Below, piece after piece: positions 1 through 6,149 of a DNA stretch of 8,823 nucleotides (position 1 is the stretch's first letter; each line of letters starts with the position of its first letter). The stretch lies in contig MZGM01000092.1 in the NCBI GenBank assembly GCA_002085035.1, forward strand, positions 1 through 8,823. The letters are read 5' to 3'. The notes under the pieces were generated by a model. It made no database searches and was not told the origin of the DNA. It saw only the letters and a list, made by a program, of their open reading frames with translations. Origin of the DNA: Candidatus Zhuqueibacterota bacterium 4484_219 (GTDB lineage: Bacteria; Zhuqueibacterota; JdFR-76; 4484-219). Made by a program: the position numbers and the translations under genes.

Positions 1-158
1 TAGGTTTCATCTTCGATAGTAGTTATACCGACACCACCATTGAAGACTCCTTCTCGAGTTTCTGTGCCGGCTCCTAACATGTCAAATTGTGCCCAGGAGC
101 TGACCACAGAAAAAATAAACAAACAAAAAATGGCAGCAACGATTTTGAATGTTCTCAT
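1..158 (-). CDS. Exported protein, probable outer-membrane beta-barrel (5' part only)
   Basis: Reading leftward from the ATG at 158-156, 52 codons stay open to the window edge, so the C-terminal part is missing. The start is well supported by a strong Shine-Dalgarno (GGAGGAGG, plus-strand 163-170). The product begins with a classic Sec signal peptide: a short basic start (MRTFK), a hydrophobic core over residues 6-20 and a SWA-Q cleavage site after Ala23. There is no lipobox, so cleavage by signal peptidase I is expected. The visible mature part (QFDMLGAGTETREG, then FNGGVGITTIEDET) is rich in Gly/Thr and alternates like a beta-strand. That suggests an outer-membrane barrel or secreted beta protein, but the family cannot be named from 29 mature residues. 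It is divergently oriented to the signalling cluster; a functional link is not shown. Confidence 0.75.
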   Translation of the reverse strand, partial: MRTFKIVAAIFCLFIFSVVSSWAQFDMLGAGTETREGVFNGGVGITTIEDET

Positions 159-159
159 G

Positions 160-170
160 TGACCTCCTCC
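160..170 (-). promoter_or_regulatory. Strong ribosome binding site of the exported protein gene
   Basis: On the minus strand the bases before the ATG read GGAGGAGGTCAC. This is a near-perfect anti-16S complement at normal spacing, and it fixes the start at 158. Confidence 0.8.
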
Positions 171-248
171 ATTTTGTTATAGGTTTCGCATTTCAACTTA
201 CAGTTATTTATTCCTTCTCGAGATTTATTACCTTTGCGACTCTTCTTC

Positions 249-277
249 ATTTTACGAAATTATTTTCGATTTGTCAA
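249..277 (-). promoter_or_regulatory. Near-consensus sigma-70-type promoter for the divergent exported protein
   Basis: On the minus strand a perfect -35 box TTGACA (277-272) is followed by exactly 17 bases and a -10 box TAAAAT (254-249, five of six consensus positions). Transcription would start near 242 and leave a leader of about 84 bases before the ATG at 158. The spacer contains a small inverted repeat, CGAAA (255-259) and TTTCG (264-268) around TTAT, which could be an operator lying between the boxes. The boxes are read directly; promoter activity and the operator role are inferred. Confidence 0.65.
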
Positions 278-356
278 GGGAAAATCTATTGTGCTCGCTT
301 TGTGTTTTTAAGGCAGTGCTACTTTTAAGTGTATAAAGATATTTTTAAAAACATCC

Positions 357-399
357 GATTATTAGTTTAGGCATTGGTTACTTTTATTCCCTAATAATC
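357..399. repeat. 9-bp inverted repeat upstream of the signalling cluster
   Basis: GATTATTAG (357-365) and its exact reverse complement CTAATAATC (391-399) are separated by 25 bases, about 86 bases upstream of the first start codon. It could be two half-sites of an operator or a stem-loop in the leader. The arms are AT-rich, so chance is possible. Confidence 0.35.
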
Positions 400-484
400 T
401 CGTTGCAGACAAGAGGGGCATAAGACCATTTTTCAGTTACTAAGGCAAAACCGTCGTTTCTAACCAGAAATAAAGAGGATTTTC

Positions 485-790
485 ATGGATTTCAAGATTG
501 AGAAATCGGATGGGACCGCACGAGTTGTAATACTCGAAAGTCGTATCGATGTAGGAAACGCTGAAAGGTTCAAAAAGATTTTAGCTGATTGTACTAAAAA
601 AGGCCATTACGATGTGGTTGTTGATCTCAGGAATGTGGAGTTTATGGATAGTTCTGGATTAGGAGCTCTGGTTTTTGGACTACGTGAAATTAAACATCGT
701 CATGGCGAGTTGAAAGTTTCTGGCCTTTCTAAACATGTTAGTTCAATGTTTAAAGTTACACGCTTAGATAGAATATTTAAGATTGTCTAA
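485..790 (+). CDS. STAS-domain anti-sigma factor antagonist (RsbV/SpoIIAA type)
   Basis: A 101-residue protein that is a single STAS domain, the usual length for RsbV/SpoIIAA. Residues 46-61 carry the family signature, a beta strand followed by FMDSSGLGAL. Ser56 lies where RsbV is phosphorylated (Ser56 in the Bacillus protein as I align it), with Asp55 and Gly58 conserved. In this family the unphosphorylated form binds the anti-sigma kinase and frees its sigma factor; phosphorylation by that kinase inactivates it and a PP2C phosphatase reactivates it. Both partners are the next two genes, which makes the assignment firm. The start is set by AGAGGA at 474-479, five bases before the ATG. It is the first gene of the rightward cluster. 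Soluble, with no membrane segment. It may instead regulate a non-sigma target such as a cyclase or kinase, as some partner switches do. Confidence 0.93.
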   Translation: MDFKIEKSDGTARVVILESRIDVGNAERFKKILADCTKKGHYDVVVDLRNVEFMDSSGLGALVFGLREIKHRHGELKVSGLSKHVSSMFKVTRLDRIFKIV

Positions 791-803
791 CCCCCATTGT
801 CCA

Positions 804-1253
804 ATGAAACGACGAAGGTGCAATCTTTGCGAGATTGCCGTCACTTTTCCAGGAGAAATAGATTTACTGCGTACCTTTTCGGAACTTGCGCGGAACATCG
901 TTTTTGCCTTATGGCCAAATAACGAGCAGTTAGCTTTTGAAGTTGAACTTTGTCTTACAGAGGCGCTAAGCAATGTTGTTTTTCATGGGCATAAACAAAA
1001 CCCTGCTCAGTCGATATGCTTCGAGATGAGTATCAATGATGAGATATTGGAAATGCGGGTTTATGATCAGGGTCCGGGATTTGACTTTGCTAAATATCAA
1101 ATCAGTGAACCGGAACAGTTCTGTGAGCATGGGCGCGGTTTACTTTTGATCCAAAATTTAATGGACGAAGTGGAATATTTCCAAAAGGGAAATAAAAATG
1201 TACTTCGCATGCGCAAGAAACTCCCATTATCAAAAGGAACGGGGCAAAATTGA
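804..1253 (+). CDS. GHKL anti-sigma factor serine kinase (RsbW/SpoIIAB type)
   Basis: 149 residues from the ATG at 804, close to the 146 of SpoIIAB. The GHKL ATP-binding fold is clear: an N-box helix with Glu53 and Asn57 (LTEALSNVVFHGH), a G1 box DQGPGF at 88-93 and a G2 box EHGRGLLL at 108-115, ending in a typical last strand. The family binds ATP, phosphorylates the STAS antagonist on serine and sequesters a sigma factor. Only 13 bases separate it from the STAS stop and there is no good ribosome site, so translation is probably coupled. An in-frame TTG at 783, overlapping the STAS stop, would add seven residues (MSNPHCP) that look unlike the family and also lacks a ribosome site; I prefer the ATG. 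No sigma factor follows, so its target is unlinked or not a sigma factor. Confidence 0.9.
   Translation: MKRRRCNLCEIAVTFPGEIDLLRTFSELARNIVFALWPNNEQLAFEVELCLTEALSNVVFHGHKQNPAQSICFEMSINDEILEMRVYDQGPGFDFAKYQISEPEQFCEHGRGLLLIQNLMDEVEYFQKGNKNVLRMRKKLPLSKGTGQN
1234..1252 (+). promoter_or_regulatory. Ribosome site and TTG start overlapping the previous stop
   Basis: AAGGA (1234-1238) lies 11 bases before TTG at 1250-1252, and TTGA (1250-1253) contains both this start and the stop of the kinase gene. No ATG or GTG start is available in frame upstream before the stop at 1193, and the first internal ATG is deep in the protein. TTG is therefore the likely start and translation is coupled. Confidence 0.6.
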
Positions 1254-2851
1254 CAGATCACTACAAGCAAATTTTACTTGAAAGCTTACGCAAAGAAGAA
1301 CTTCAGAATATTTTGAAGAAGTTAGCTGACTTGTCAAACTGTGACGTTCGTGTTATTTCCTTTTCAGGGGATACTATTGTTGCCAGTGCTGCACAGAATG
1401 ACTTTTTCCAAAATGCAGTTGCTCAAGATATTTTTCTCTATGATGAGCCAATAGCTACTGTGCAGCTAAAACCCAGAAATCGGCACTCGGCCACAATGGT
1501 AAAAATTACATTAAGTTTGTTTACTTCACTCTTGACAAAAAGTCTTAATGACGAATACGAAATGACGGCGCTGGTAGAGGAACTTCTGGCAAAGTATGAA
1601 GAAGTTAATTTACTTTTTGATCTGAGCGAGTCGTTAGGTGCAGAATTTAACTTGAAACATGTTTATGATATTTTGCTTGAGAAAGTAGTCCAGGCTTTAG
1701 ATGTAGAGCGGGTTTCTGTTTTAATCTACGACGAAAAGAAAAAAACGCTGCGTTTGATTGCAGCAGTAGGGTTGGAAACACAGTTCTATCAATCAGAAGT
1801 GCCGATAGAAAAAAGCATTAGTGGCTACGTGTTGCAGCGAGGGGAGCCACTTTTGATAGAAGATTTGAACCAATTGCCACCTGGTTTACAGGCCTTAGAG
1901 TCCGGGAAATATAAAACATCGTCCTTTATTTCAGTACCCTTAATTTGTTCTCCGATCAAAGTAAAGGATAAACGTATTGGAGTTATCAATGTAACAGATA
2001 AACGTAATGGTAAAAGTTTTACTACTGGCGATTTAAAATTGTTGAATTCCATAGCTTCCATGGCGGCAATTTCTATTTACAACAATCGTTTGTTGGAGCA
2101 GGTACGGGATTCGGAGCGGGTAAAAAGGGAACTAGAAATCGCTGAAAGTATCCAGATGGGGATGTTGCCATCCTCACCACCTCGGGTGAAGGGAATAGAT
2201 GTTTGGGGTAAATGTCGTTCCGCTAAAAATGTCGGTGGCGACTATTTTGATTTTTTTGTAACCGACGACACCCATTTGGGTATTGTGGTTGCCGATGTAT
2301 CTGGCCATAATGTTGGTGCGGCCTTAATGATGGCTATTACTCGCAGTGCATTGCGTTCTGCAATTCTTGAACAAAAAACAGTAGAAGATATTTTCCGCTC
2401 TACTAATCGTCTGTTGTTCTCAGACTTAACCAATGCCGGGTTGTTCATTACTATGTTTTTGGCGTATTACTCATCTGCTGATCATATGCTAACTTATGGC
2501 AATGCCGGGCATCCTCCGGCTCTATTGTTACGACCCAAGGGACAAAAACTCTACTGGCTGGATGCAGAAGGGCTAATCATTGGTTTGGAAAAAGAAATAG
2601 ATTTTCAGGTGGAACGTCGCCAATTGCAAAAGGGAGATATCTTAGTATTTTACACTGATGGAATTATTGAAGCGGTTAATACTGCCAATGAGCAGTTTGG
2701 CACCAAGTCGTTAATCCAGGTTGTAAAGAAAATGTACCGGTACTCTGCCCAACAAATCGGAGAGGCCATCTTGAATGTGGTTGACGAATTTGTTGGTACC
2801 CAGGCGCTGAGAGACGACGTGACTTTGGTGGTGGCTAAGATTATGGAATAG
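1250..2851 (+). CDS. GAF-domain PP2C (SpoIIE-type) serine phosphatase
   Basis: 533 residues in four parts. Residues 1-105 form an unassigned alpha/beta input region. Residues 106-130 are a helical linker (ALVEELLAKYEEVNLLFDL). Residues 131-283 are a GAF domain (DVERVSVLIYDE, ISVPLIC, GVINVTDK). After a second signalling helix ending AESIQMGMLP (298-307), residues 315-533 are a PP2C/SpoIIE phosphatase. Metal-binding motifs are complete: GGDYFDFF (Asp331), ADVSGHNVGAA (Asp349), YTDGIIEA (Asp470) and RDDVTLVV (Asp522, Asp523); GNAGHPP is at 417-423. In the family this enzyme removes phosphate from the STAS protein and reactivates it. Stop-start overlap with the anti-sigma kinase gene supports that job. 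No transmembrane segment, so it should sense a cytosolic ligand or a partner protein. The GAF ligand cannot be told from sequence. Confidence 0.93.
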   Translation: MTDHYKQILLESLRKEELQNILKKLADLSNCDVRVISFSGDTIVASAAQNDFFQNAVAQDIFLYDEPIATVQLKPRNRHSATMVKITLSLFTSLLTKSLNDEYEMTALVEELLAKYEEVNLLFDLSESLGAEFNLKHVYDILLEKVVQALDVERVSVLIYDEKKKTLRLIAAVGLETQFYQSEVPIEKSISGYVLQRGEPLLIEDLNQLPPGLQALESGKYKTSSFISVPLICSPIKVKDKRIGVINVTDKRNGKSFTTGDLKLLNSIASMAAISIYNNRLLEQVRDSERVKRELEIAESIQMGMLPSSPPRVKGIDVWGKCRSAKNVGGDYFDFFVTDDTHLGIVVADVSGHNVGAALMMAITRSALRSAILEQKTVEDIFRSTNRLLFSDLTNAGLFITMFLAYYSSADHMLTYGNAGHPPALLLRPKGQKLYWLDAEGLIIGLEKEIDFQVERRQLQKGDILVFYTDGIIEAVNTANEQFGTKSLIQVVKKMYRYSAQQIGEAILNVVDEFVGTQALRDDVTLVVAKIME

Positions 2852-2924
2852 CCTAACGCAGTAAACTGCAAATGAGAATATCAAAATTTTAACAATGTGA
2901 GAAGATTACTTCAATGAGGCTGAA

Positions 2925-3296
2925 ATGAATTCGAAGGTAATATTGGTAGCTGATGATGAACCACCCATTTTACGATCACTTTCATTTGTTTTGAAGAAAG
3001 AGGGTTATCAGGTAGTAGAGGCTAGAGATGGTACCCAGGTTGTAGAATTGCTCCAAAAGGGCGTAAAACCCGATTTAGTATTTTTAGATGTTATGATGCC
3101 CAAAATGGATGGTTTCCAGGTATGTAAGTGGATGAGATCAAATCCACAATGGAAAAATGTTCATATCATTTTTCTAACTGCTAAAGGACAGAATTCGGAT
3201 CGTCAAAAAGGTTTAATTTTAGGAGGTAACGAATACATTACCAAACCCTTCAGTCCGTCGAAATTAATCCAACGTGTTCGTGAAATATTTAGTTAA
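2925..3296 (+). CDS. Stand-alone receiver-domain response regulator (CheY-like)
   Basis: 123 residues comprising one receiver domain and nothing else. The acidic pocket is Asp10-Asp11 (VADDEPP), the phosphoacceptor is Asp55 (FLDVMMPKMDG), the switch Thr is Thr85 (FLTAK) and the conserved Lys is Lys107 (ITKPFSP). With no output domain it must act by binding another protein or as a relay step. Adjacent candidates are the PP2C phosphatase upstream and the HDOD protein downstream; the phosphodonors could be the kinases at 4194 and 7650. GAGG at 2916-2919, five bases before the ATG, supports the start. It is separated from the phosphatase gene by 73 bases without a terminator and sits 14 bases before the HDOD gene, so it is likely co-transcribed. 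Confidence 0.93.
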   Translation: MNSKVILVADDEPPILRSLSFVLKKEGYQVVEARDGTQVVELLQKGVKPDLVFLDVMMPKMDGFQVCKWMRSNPQWKNVHIIFLTAKGQNSDRQKGLILGGNEYITKPFSPSKLIQRVREIFS

Positions 3297-3310
3297 CGAG
3301 GTGTATTCTG

Positions 3311-4168
3311 ATGAATAGTAAAAATTTACTTGCTGTAGTTAACCGCATTCAGAACTTACCAACTTTGCCTGAGGTGGTAGAGAAAGTTCTTGCACTTGTC
3401 GATGATCCGGAAACCTCAACTGCTAATCTGGCGAAGATTATTTCTAATGATCAGGCACTGATGTCAAAAGTGTTAAAAGTGGTCAATTCGGCCTACTATG
3501 GTTTGCCGCGCAAGATATCGACTTTGACCCAAGCAACCGTAATCTTAGGGTTCAATACTATCAAAAATCTTGTACTAACAGCGTCTGTTTTTTCAACATT
3601 TGGTAGTGATGGTGTACAAAAGAGATTTAGTCGAGCAGATTTCTGGGCTCATTCTTTGGGATGTGCTACCGGTTGTAAGATTTTGTCCAAACGTATTCGA
3701 TTTGGTTTACCAGAGGAGGCTTTCGTTGCCGGTTTGATTCATGATATGGGTAAAGTAGTAATAGATCAATTTTTGCCCCAAGATTTTGGTGCTATTCTAG
3801 ATTTGGTGGATAGCGAGAAGATACGAATAATTGACGCTGAGAAAAAAGTATTGGGAGTAGACCACACTCAAATAGGGCAGTGGTTAGCTGAGAAGTGGAA
3901 TCTTCCTCCTCATTTAGTGGCCGCAATAGCCTATCATCATGCGCCTCAATTTGCAGGCGAGAACAAGAAAATTGTTGCAATTGTTCATCTCTCCGATGCT
4001 ATCGCACGGCTGGAACACCTTGGCTATGGCGGTGACCATCAGGCCCCGATAATTGATTCTAAAAGTTGGGAAATGCTTTCTATCCCCGAAGATGAACTAG
4101 GTGAAATTATTTGCGAAATTCGAGAAGAGTTTGATAAGTCTAAAGTGTTTTTGGCCTTAGATAAATGA
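3311..4168 (+). CDS. HDOD-domain protein with retained HD residues
   Basis: 285 residues. Residues 8-205 are an HDOD domain: the opening IQNLPTLPEVVEKVL is typical, followed by a cyclic helical bundle with NSAYYGL (59-65) and TQATVILGFNTIKNLVL. HDOD proteins are usually non-enzymatic signalling scaffolds related to HD phosphohydrolases. Here several HD-like metal ligands are visible: His114 (FWAHS), His144-Asp145 (LIHDMGK), His185, His209/His210 (AYHH) and Asp229 (LSDAI). The C-terminal 60 residues are helical and acidic with no motif I recognise. GAGGTG at 3298-3303 supports the start, seven bases ahead. It lies 14 bases after the receiver gene, a pairing common for HDOD proteins, which suggests the receiver controls it or the two form a complex. 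Catalysis is possible but unproven. Confidence 0.9.
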   Translation: MNSKNLLAVVNRIQNLPTLPEVVEKVLALVDDPETSTANLAKIISNDQALMSKVLKVVNSAYYGLPRKISTLTQATVILGFNTIKNLVLTASVFSTFGSDGVQKRFSRADFWAHSLGCATGCKILSKRIRFGLPEEAFVAGLIHDMGKVVIDQFLPQDFGAILDLVDSEKIRIIDAEKKVLGVDHTQIGQWLAEKWNLPPHLVAAIAYHHAPQFAGENKKIVAIVHLSDAIARLEHLGYGGDHQAPIIDSKSWEMLSIPEDELGEIICEIREEFDKSKVFLALDK

Positions 4169-4193
4169 TTTCAAACAGTGTTCCGGGAGGATT

Positions 4194-5879
4194 ATGGAAG
4201 TATTCACAAATTACAGTATAAATCCGGCATGCTCTGAATTTGAGAGTCTTGAGAGGTTAGATCAGTTAATGCGCCAACAAAATTGTATTAAGAAGGCCTA
4301 CGACGATTACAGAACTCTCTACTGCTTATCACGTCAGCTTAATGAGACCAAAGACATTGGAGAAATTCTTGAGCGGTTGCTCAGTATTGTAGCCGAGATT
4401 GTGAACTTTTCTGCTTGTGCACTATTTTTGAAAGAGTCACTTTCTGATGATTTTTATCTTTACGAACAATGTCGTCTTGATGCTCGACTATTGAAAGAAT
4501 TAGATATAGTTGAACGGCAGGGATTTTTGCACTGGGTGTGCCAGGAAAATCGGATTACTATCCTTCCTGACATGAACGAAGGTTTAGGTAATCTGTCGCT
4601 ACTTTTAATTCCGCTTTCTTCTGGTAAGAAAACTATGGGGGTATTGGCTGTTTTTGTAGAATTGTGGTACGACCGTTTAACCCCTGCTCAGAATGACCTG
4701 CTTTCACTCCTCGGCAGTCAAGCGGCGATGGCTATCGAAAATGCCAAGCTTTACCAGGATATGGCACTGCAGCACCGCGTCTTGTCCAGTATGAAAAACT
4801 TTTTGACAAATATCATGGAAAGCATGGCCGATGCTCTTTGGGCAGTGGATTCGTCAAATAAAATAATACTGTTTAATCAGCAGACAGAAAAATTATTCGG
4901 CATCACACAAGTTGAAGCAATGGGGAATGATTATCATCAACTATTTCCAAAATCATTTTGTGATTTTTTAGATAAATTATTGGGGAAAGTATTTCATTCC
5001 TCTCGGGCAGTAGAAGAAGAATTTGAGTACGTTCGTGAGGCTGAGAAGGTAATTCCTTTGAGTGTGCAGCTTTCACTGTTGCAGGATAAACATAACTCGG
5101 ACAGTGGCGTCATAATTGTTTGTCGAGATGTGAGCGAACGTAATGAACTGGTAAACCTGCGACGTATCGATCAACTCAAAGATGAATTTCTTTCAGCTGT
5201 TTCGCATGAACTTCGTACTCCTTTGACTGCGATTAAATCATTTACGGAAATTCTCTTGAACTACAGTGATAATGATCCGAAAGCCCAAAAGGAATTTCTG
5301 AGTATCATTGACCGTGAAACAGATCGCCTTGTTGAACTTATCAATGACCTGTTGGATATTAGTAAAATTGAACAAGAAGGCTTTAGTATGAATATGGAAA
5401 TAATTAAGCTCGATGAAATCGTAACTCAATCTGTTACTGCTGTTCAAGCATTAGCTAAGGAAAAAGATATTGAGATAACAAGCGAACTGTGTTCGGATTT
5501 GAATCAAGTTGTTGCCGATAAACATCGACTTGTGCAAGTATTTATTAATATTCTTGGTAACGGGATCAAATTCAGTCCTGAACATAGCACTATTCGTATT
5601 TTCACAGAAAAGTCAGTTGGCCATCGTAAAAATGATACTGGTGATTACGTAAGGGTAGGAATTGCCGATCAGGGTATCGGCATTCCCGAAGAGATGCAAC
5701 GAATTATTTTTCAAAAGTTTAAACAGGTGGCCGATCATCATAAAGAGAGACCACAGGGAACAGGATTAGGGCTGGCTATTTGCAAGAGGATCATAGAGCA
5801 ATTTGGTGGGGAAATTTGGGTAGAAAGCGAGGTAGGAAAAGGCAGCACCTTTTATTTCACTATCCCCTTAGCAAAGTGA
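4194..5879 (+). CDS. Soluble GAF-PAS sensor histidine kinase
   Basis: 561 residues with no membrane segment. In order: a helical start (1-38), a GAF domain (about 40-188, ending SQAAMAIENAKLYQ), a PAS domain (about 201-316, ending VIIVCRDVSERNEL), the DHp helices with phosphoacceptor His338 (SHELRTPL), and an HATPase domain from about 437. All ATP-binding boxes are intact: N-box Asn452 and Asn456, G1 DQGIGIP (492-498), F box FQKFKQ (506-511) and G2 GTGLGLAI (522-529). It should therefore autophosphorylate on His338 and pass phosphate to a receiver. The nearest receivers are the stand-alone one at 2925 and the one fused to the 6147 protein. A strong GGGAGG (4185-4190) fixes the start. It follows the HDOD gene by 25 bases. 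The ligands of GAF and PAS are unknown. Confidence 0.94.
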   Translation: MEVFTNYSINPACSEFESLERLDQLMRQQNCIKKAYDDYRTLYCLSRQLNETKDIGEILERLLSIVAEIVNFSACALFLKESLSDDFYLYEQCRLDARLLKELDIVERQGFLHWVCQENRITILPDMNEGLGNLSLLLIPLSSGKKTMGVLAVFVELWYDRLTPAQNDLLSLLGSQAAMAIENAKLYQDMALQHRVLSSMKNFLTNIMESMADALWAVDSSNKIILFNQQTEKLFGITQVEAMGNDYHQLFPKSFCDFLDKLLGKVFHSSRAVEEEFEYVREAEKVIPLSVQLSLLQDKHNSDSGVIIVCRDVSERNELVNLRRIDQLKDEFLSAVSHELRTPLTAIKSFTEILLNYSDNDPKAQKEFLSIIDRETDRLVELINDLLDISKIEQEGFSMNMEIIKLDEIVTQSVTAVQALAKEKDIEITSELCSDLNQVVADKHRLVQVFINILGNGIKFSPEHSTIRIFTEKSVGHRKNDTGDYVRVGIADQGIGIPEEMQRIIFQKFKQVADHHKERPQGTGLGLAICKRIIEQFGGEIWVESEVGKGSTFYFTIPLAK

Positions 5880-5976
5880 AGTGGAAAAAGTGATTAGTAA
5901 ATTCAATGGTTTTTTCGTGAGTAAGAGAAATTGTACAAGAACAGGGAAGCTAACAAGTAAAGGAATAACGTTAGTG

Positions 5977-5991
5977 GAGAGGAGATAAGTG
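5977..5991 (+). promoter_or_regulatory. Strong ribosome site in front of a GTG within the gap
   Basis: GAGAGGAG (5977-5984) lies four bases before GTG at 5989-5991. Its strength is out of place if nothing is translated here, which supports a small gene starting at 5989. Confidence 0.5.
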
Positions 5992-6145
5992 GCTAAAAAG
6001 GCCAAATATTTTGTTGCCTGCGTTTTCAATAAGACCAGTGGATGGTAGAAATACAAATGTTTCATTTGTTCAAGTTGCAGAAAAGGGTGTAGGCGTTCAA
6101 ATTCAGGAAGGCAATTATATTTGGGTGATTGATAAAGGGGATTAG
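5989..6145 (+). pseudogene. Small ORF of about 52 codons interrupted by a +1 frame change
   Basis: From the GTG at 5989 the frame reads 19 residues (MAKKAKYFVACVFNKTSGW) and stops at TAG 6046-6048. The next frame over is open through the same stretch and continues with protein-like sequence containing VDGRNTNVSFVQVAEKG and VQIQEGNYIWVIDKGD. It stops at TAG 6143-6145, one base before the ATG of the next gene. Joining both needs the loss of one base; the T run at 6023-6026 and the TGG-TAG point are the neatest places. The ribosome site of the next kinase lies inside the tail, as in coupled genes. Alternatives: a sequencing error, a decayed gene, programmed +1 frameshifting, or an independent 44-residue ORF starting at TTG 6011 with AAGG at 5997-6000. 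I do not recognise the protein; the tail looks beta-rich and soluble. Confidence 0.4.
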
Positions 6146-6149
6146 GATG
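6134..6149 (+). promoter_or_regulatory. Ribosome site that sets the start of the hybrid pseudokinase
   Basis: AAAGGGG (6134-6140) lies six bases before ATG 6147. This favours 6147 over an in-frame TTG at 6129, which has no ribosome site. Confidence 0.7.

Larger units (their letters stand above)
159..484. other. Divergent intergenic region (326 bases)
   Basis: AT-rich, with no supported coding sequence on either strand. It holds the ribosome site and promoter of the leftward gene, a 9-bp inverted repeat (357-365 and 391-399), and the ribosome site AGAGGA at 474-479 for the rightward cluster. I could not find a convincing rightward -35/-10 pair. The best -10-like string is TATAAA at 332-337, without a good -35. 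The cluster promoter may therefore use an alternative sigma factor. Confidence 0.6.
5880..6146 (+). other. 267-base gap between two kinase genes holding a broken or recoded small ORF
   Basis: The gap breaks the otherwise tight spacing of the cluster. No terminator (GC-rich stem plus T run) and no convincing promoter are visible. Its right half holds the small frameshifted ORF described separately. Its left half (5881-5988) is open in one frame from a GTG for 35 codons, but the start lacks a ribosome site and the peptide is unremarkable and basic, so I do not call it a gene. Confidence 0.5.

Noticed and set aside
48..222. 11-bp direct repeat TCCTTCTCGAG at 48-58 and 212-222
   Set aside because: Only two short copies, one inside a coding sequence, with no flanking structure; not enough to call a site.
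332..351. TATAAA (332-337) as a rightward -10 box, and the palindrome TTTTTAAAAA (342-351)
   Set aside because: No matching -35 at 16-18 bases, and short AT palindromes are expected by chance in this composition.
783..803. TTG start at 783 for the anti-sigma kinase, overlapping the STAS stop
   Set aside because: No ribosome site, and the seven extra residues do not resemble the family start. ATG 804 gives the usual length. The overlap keeps it possible.
1825..2061. Minus-strand open frames inside the phosphatase and kinase genes, such as this one
   Set aside because: They lie wholly within well-supported plus-strand domains and show no motifs of their own; they are antisense shadows.
2858..2869. 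Small hairpin GCAG-TAAA-CTGC after the phosphatase gene
   Set aside because: Four base pairs and no T run after it; not a credible terminator.
5959..5979. KGITLVE, resembling a type IV prepilin cleavage motif
   Set aside because: It is followed by two arginines and a stop instead of a hydrophobic helix, and the ORF has no ribosome site; most likely chance.
5868..6065. Minus-strand ORF of 65 residues, very hydrophobic, opposite the gap between kinases
   Set aside because: No ribosome site before its ATG. It overlaps the end of the upstream kinase gene, and its hydrophobicity follows from reading A-rich sequence in reverse. Plus-strand signals in the same stretch are better.
6129..6146. TTG start at 6129 for the hybrid pseudokinase
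   Set aside because: AAAGGGG at 6134-6140 lies downstream of this TTG and is ideally placed for ATG 6147.
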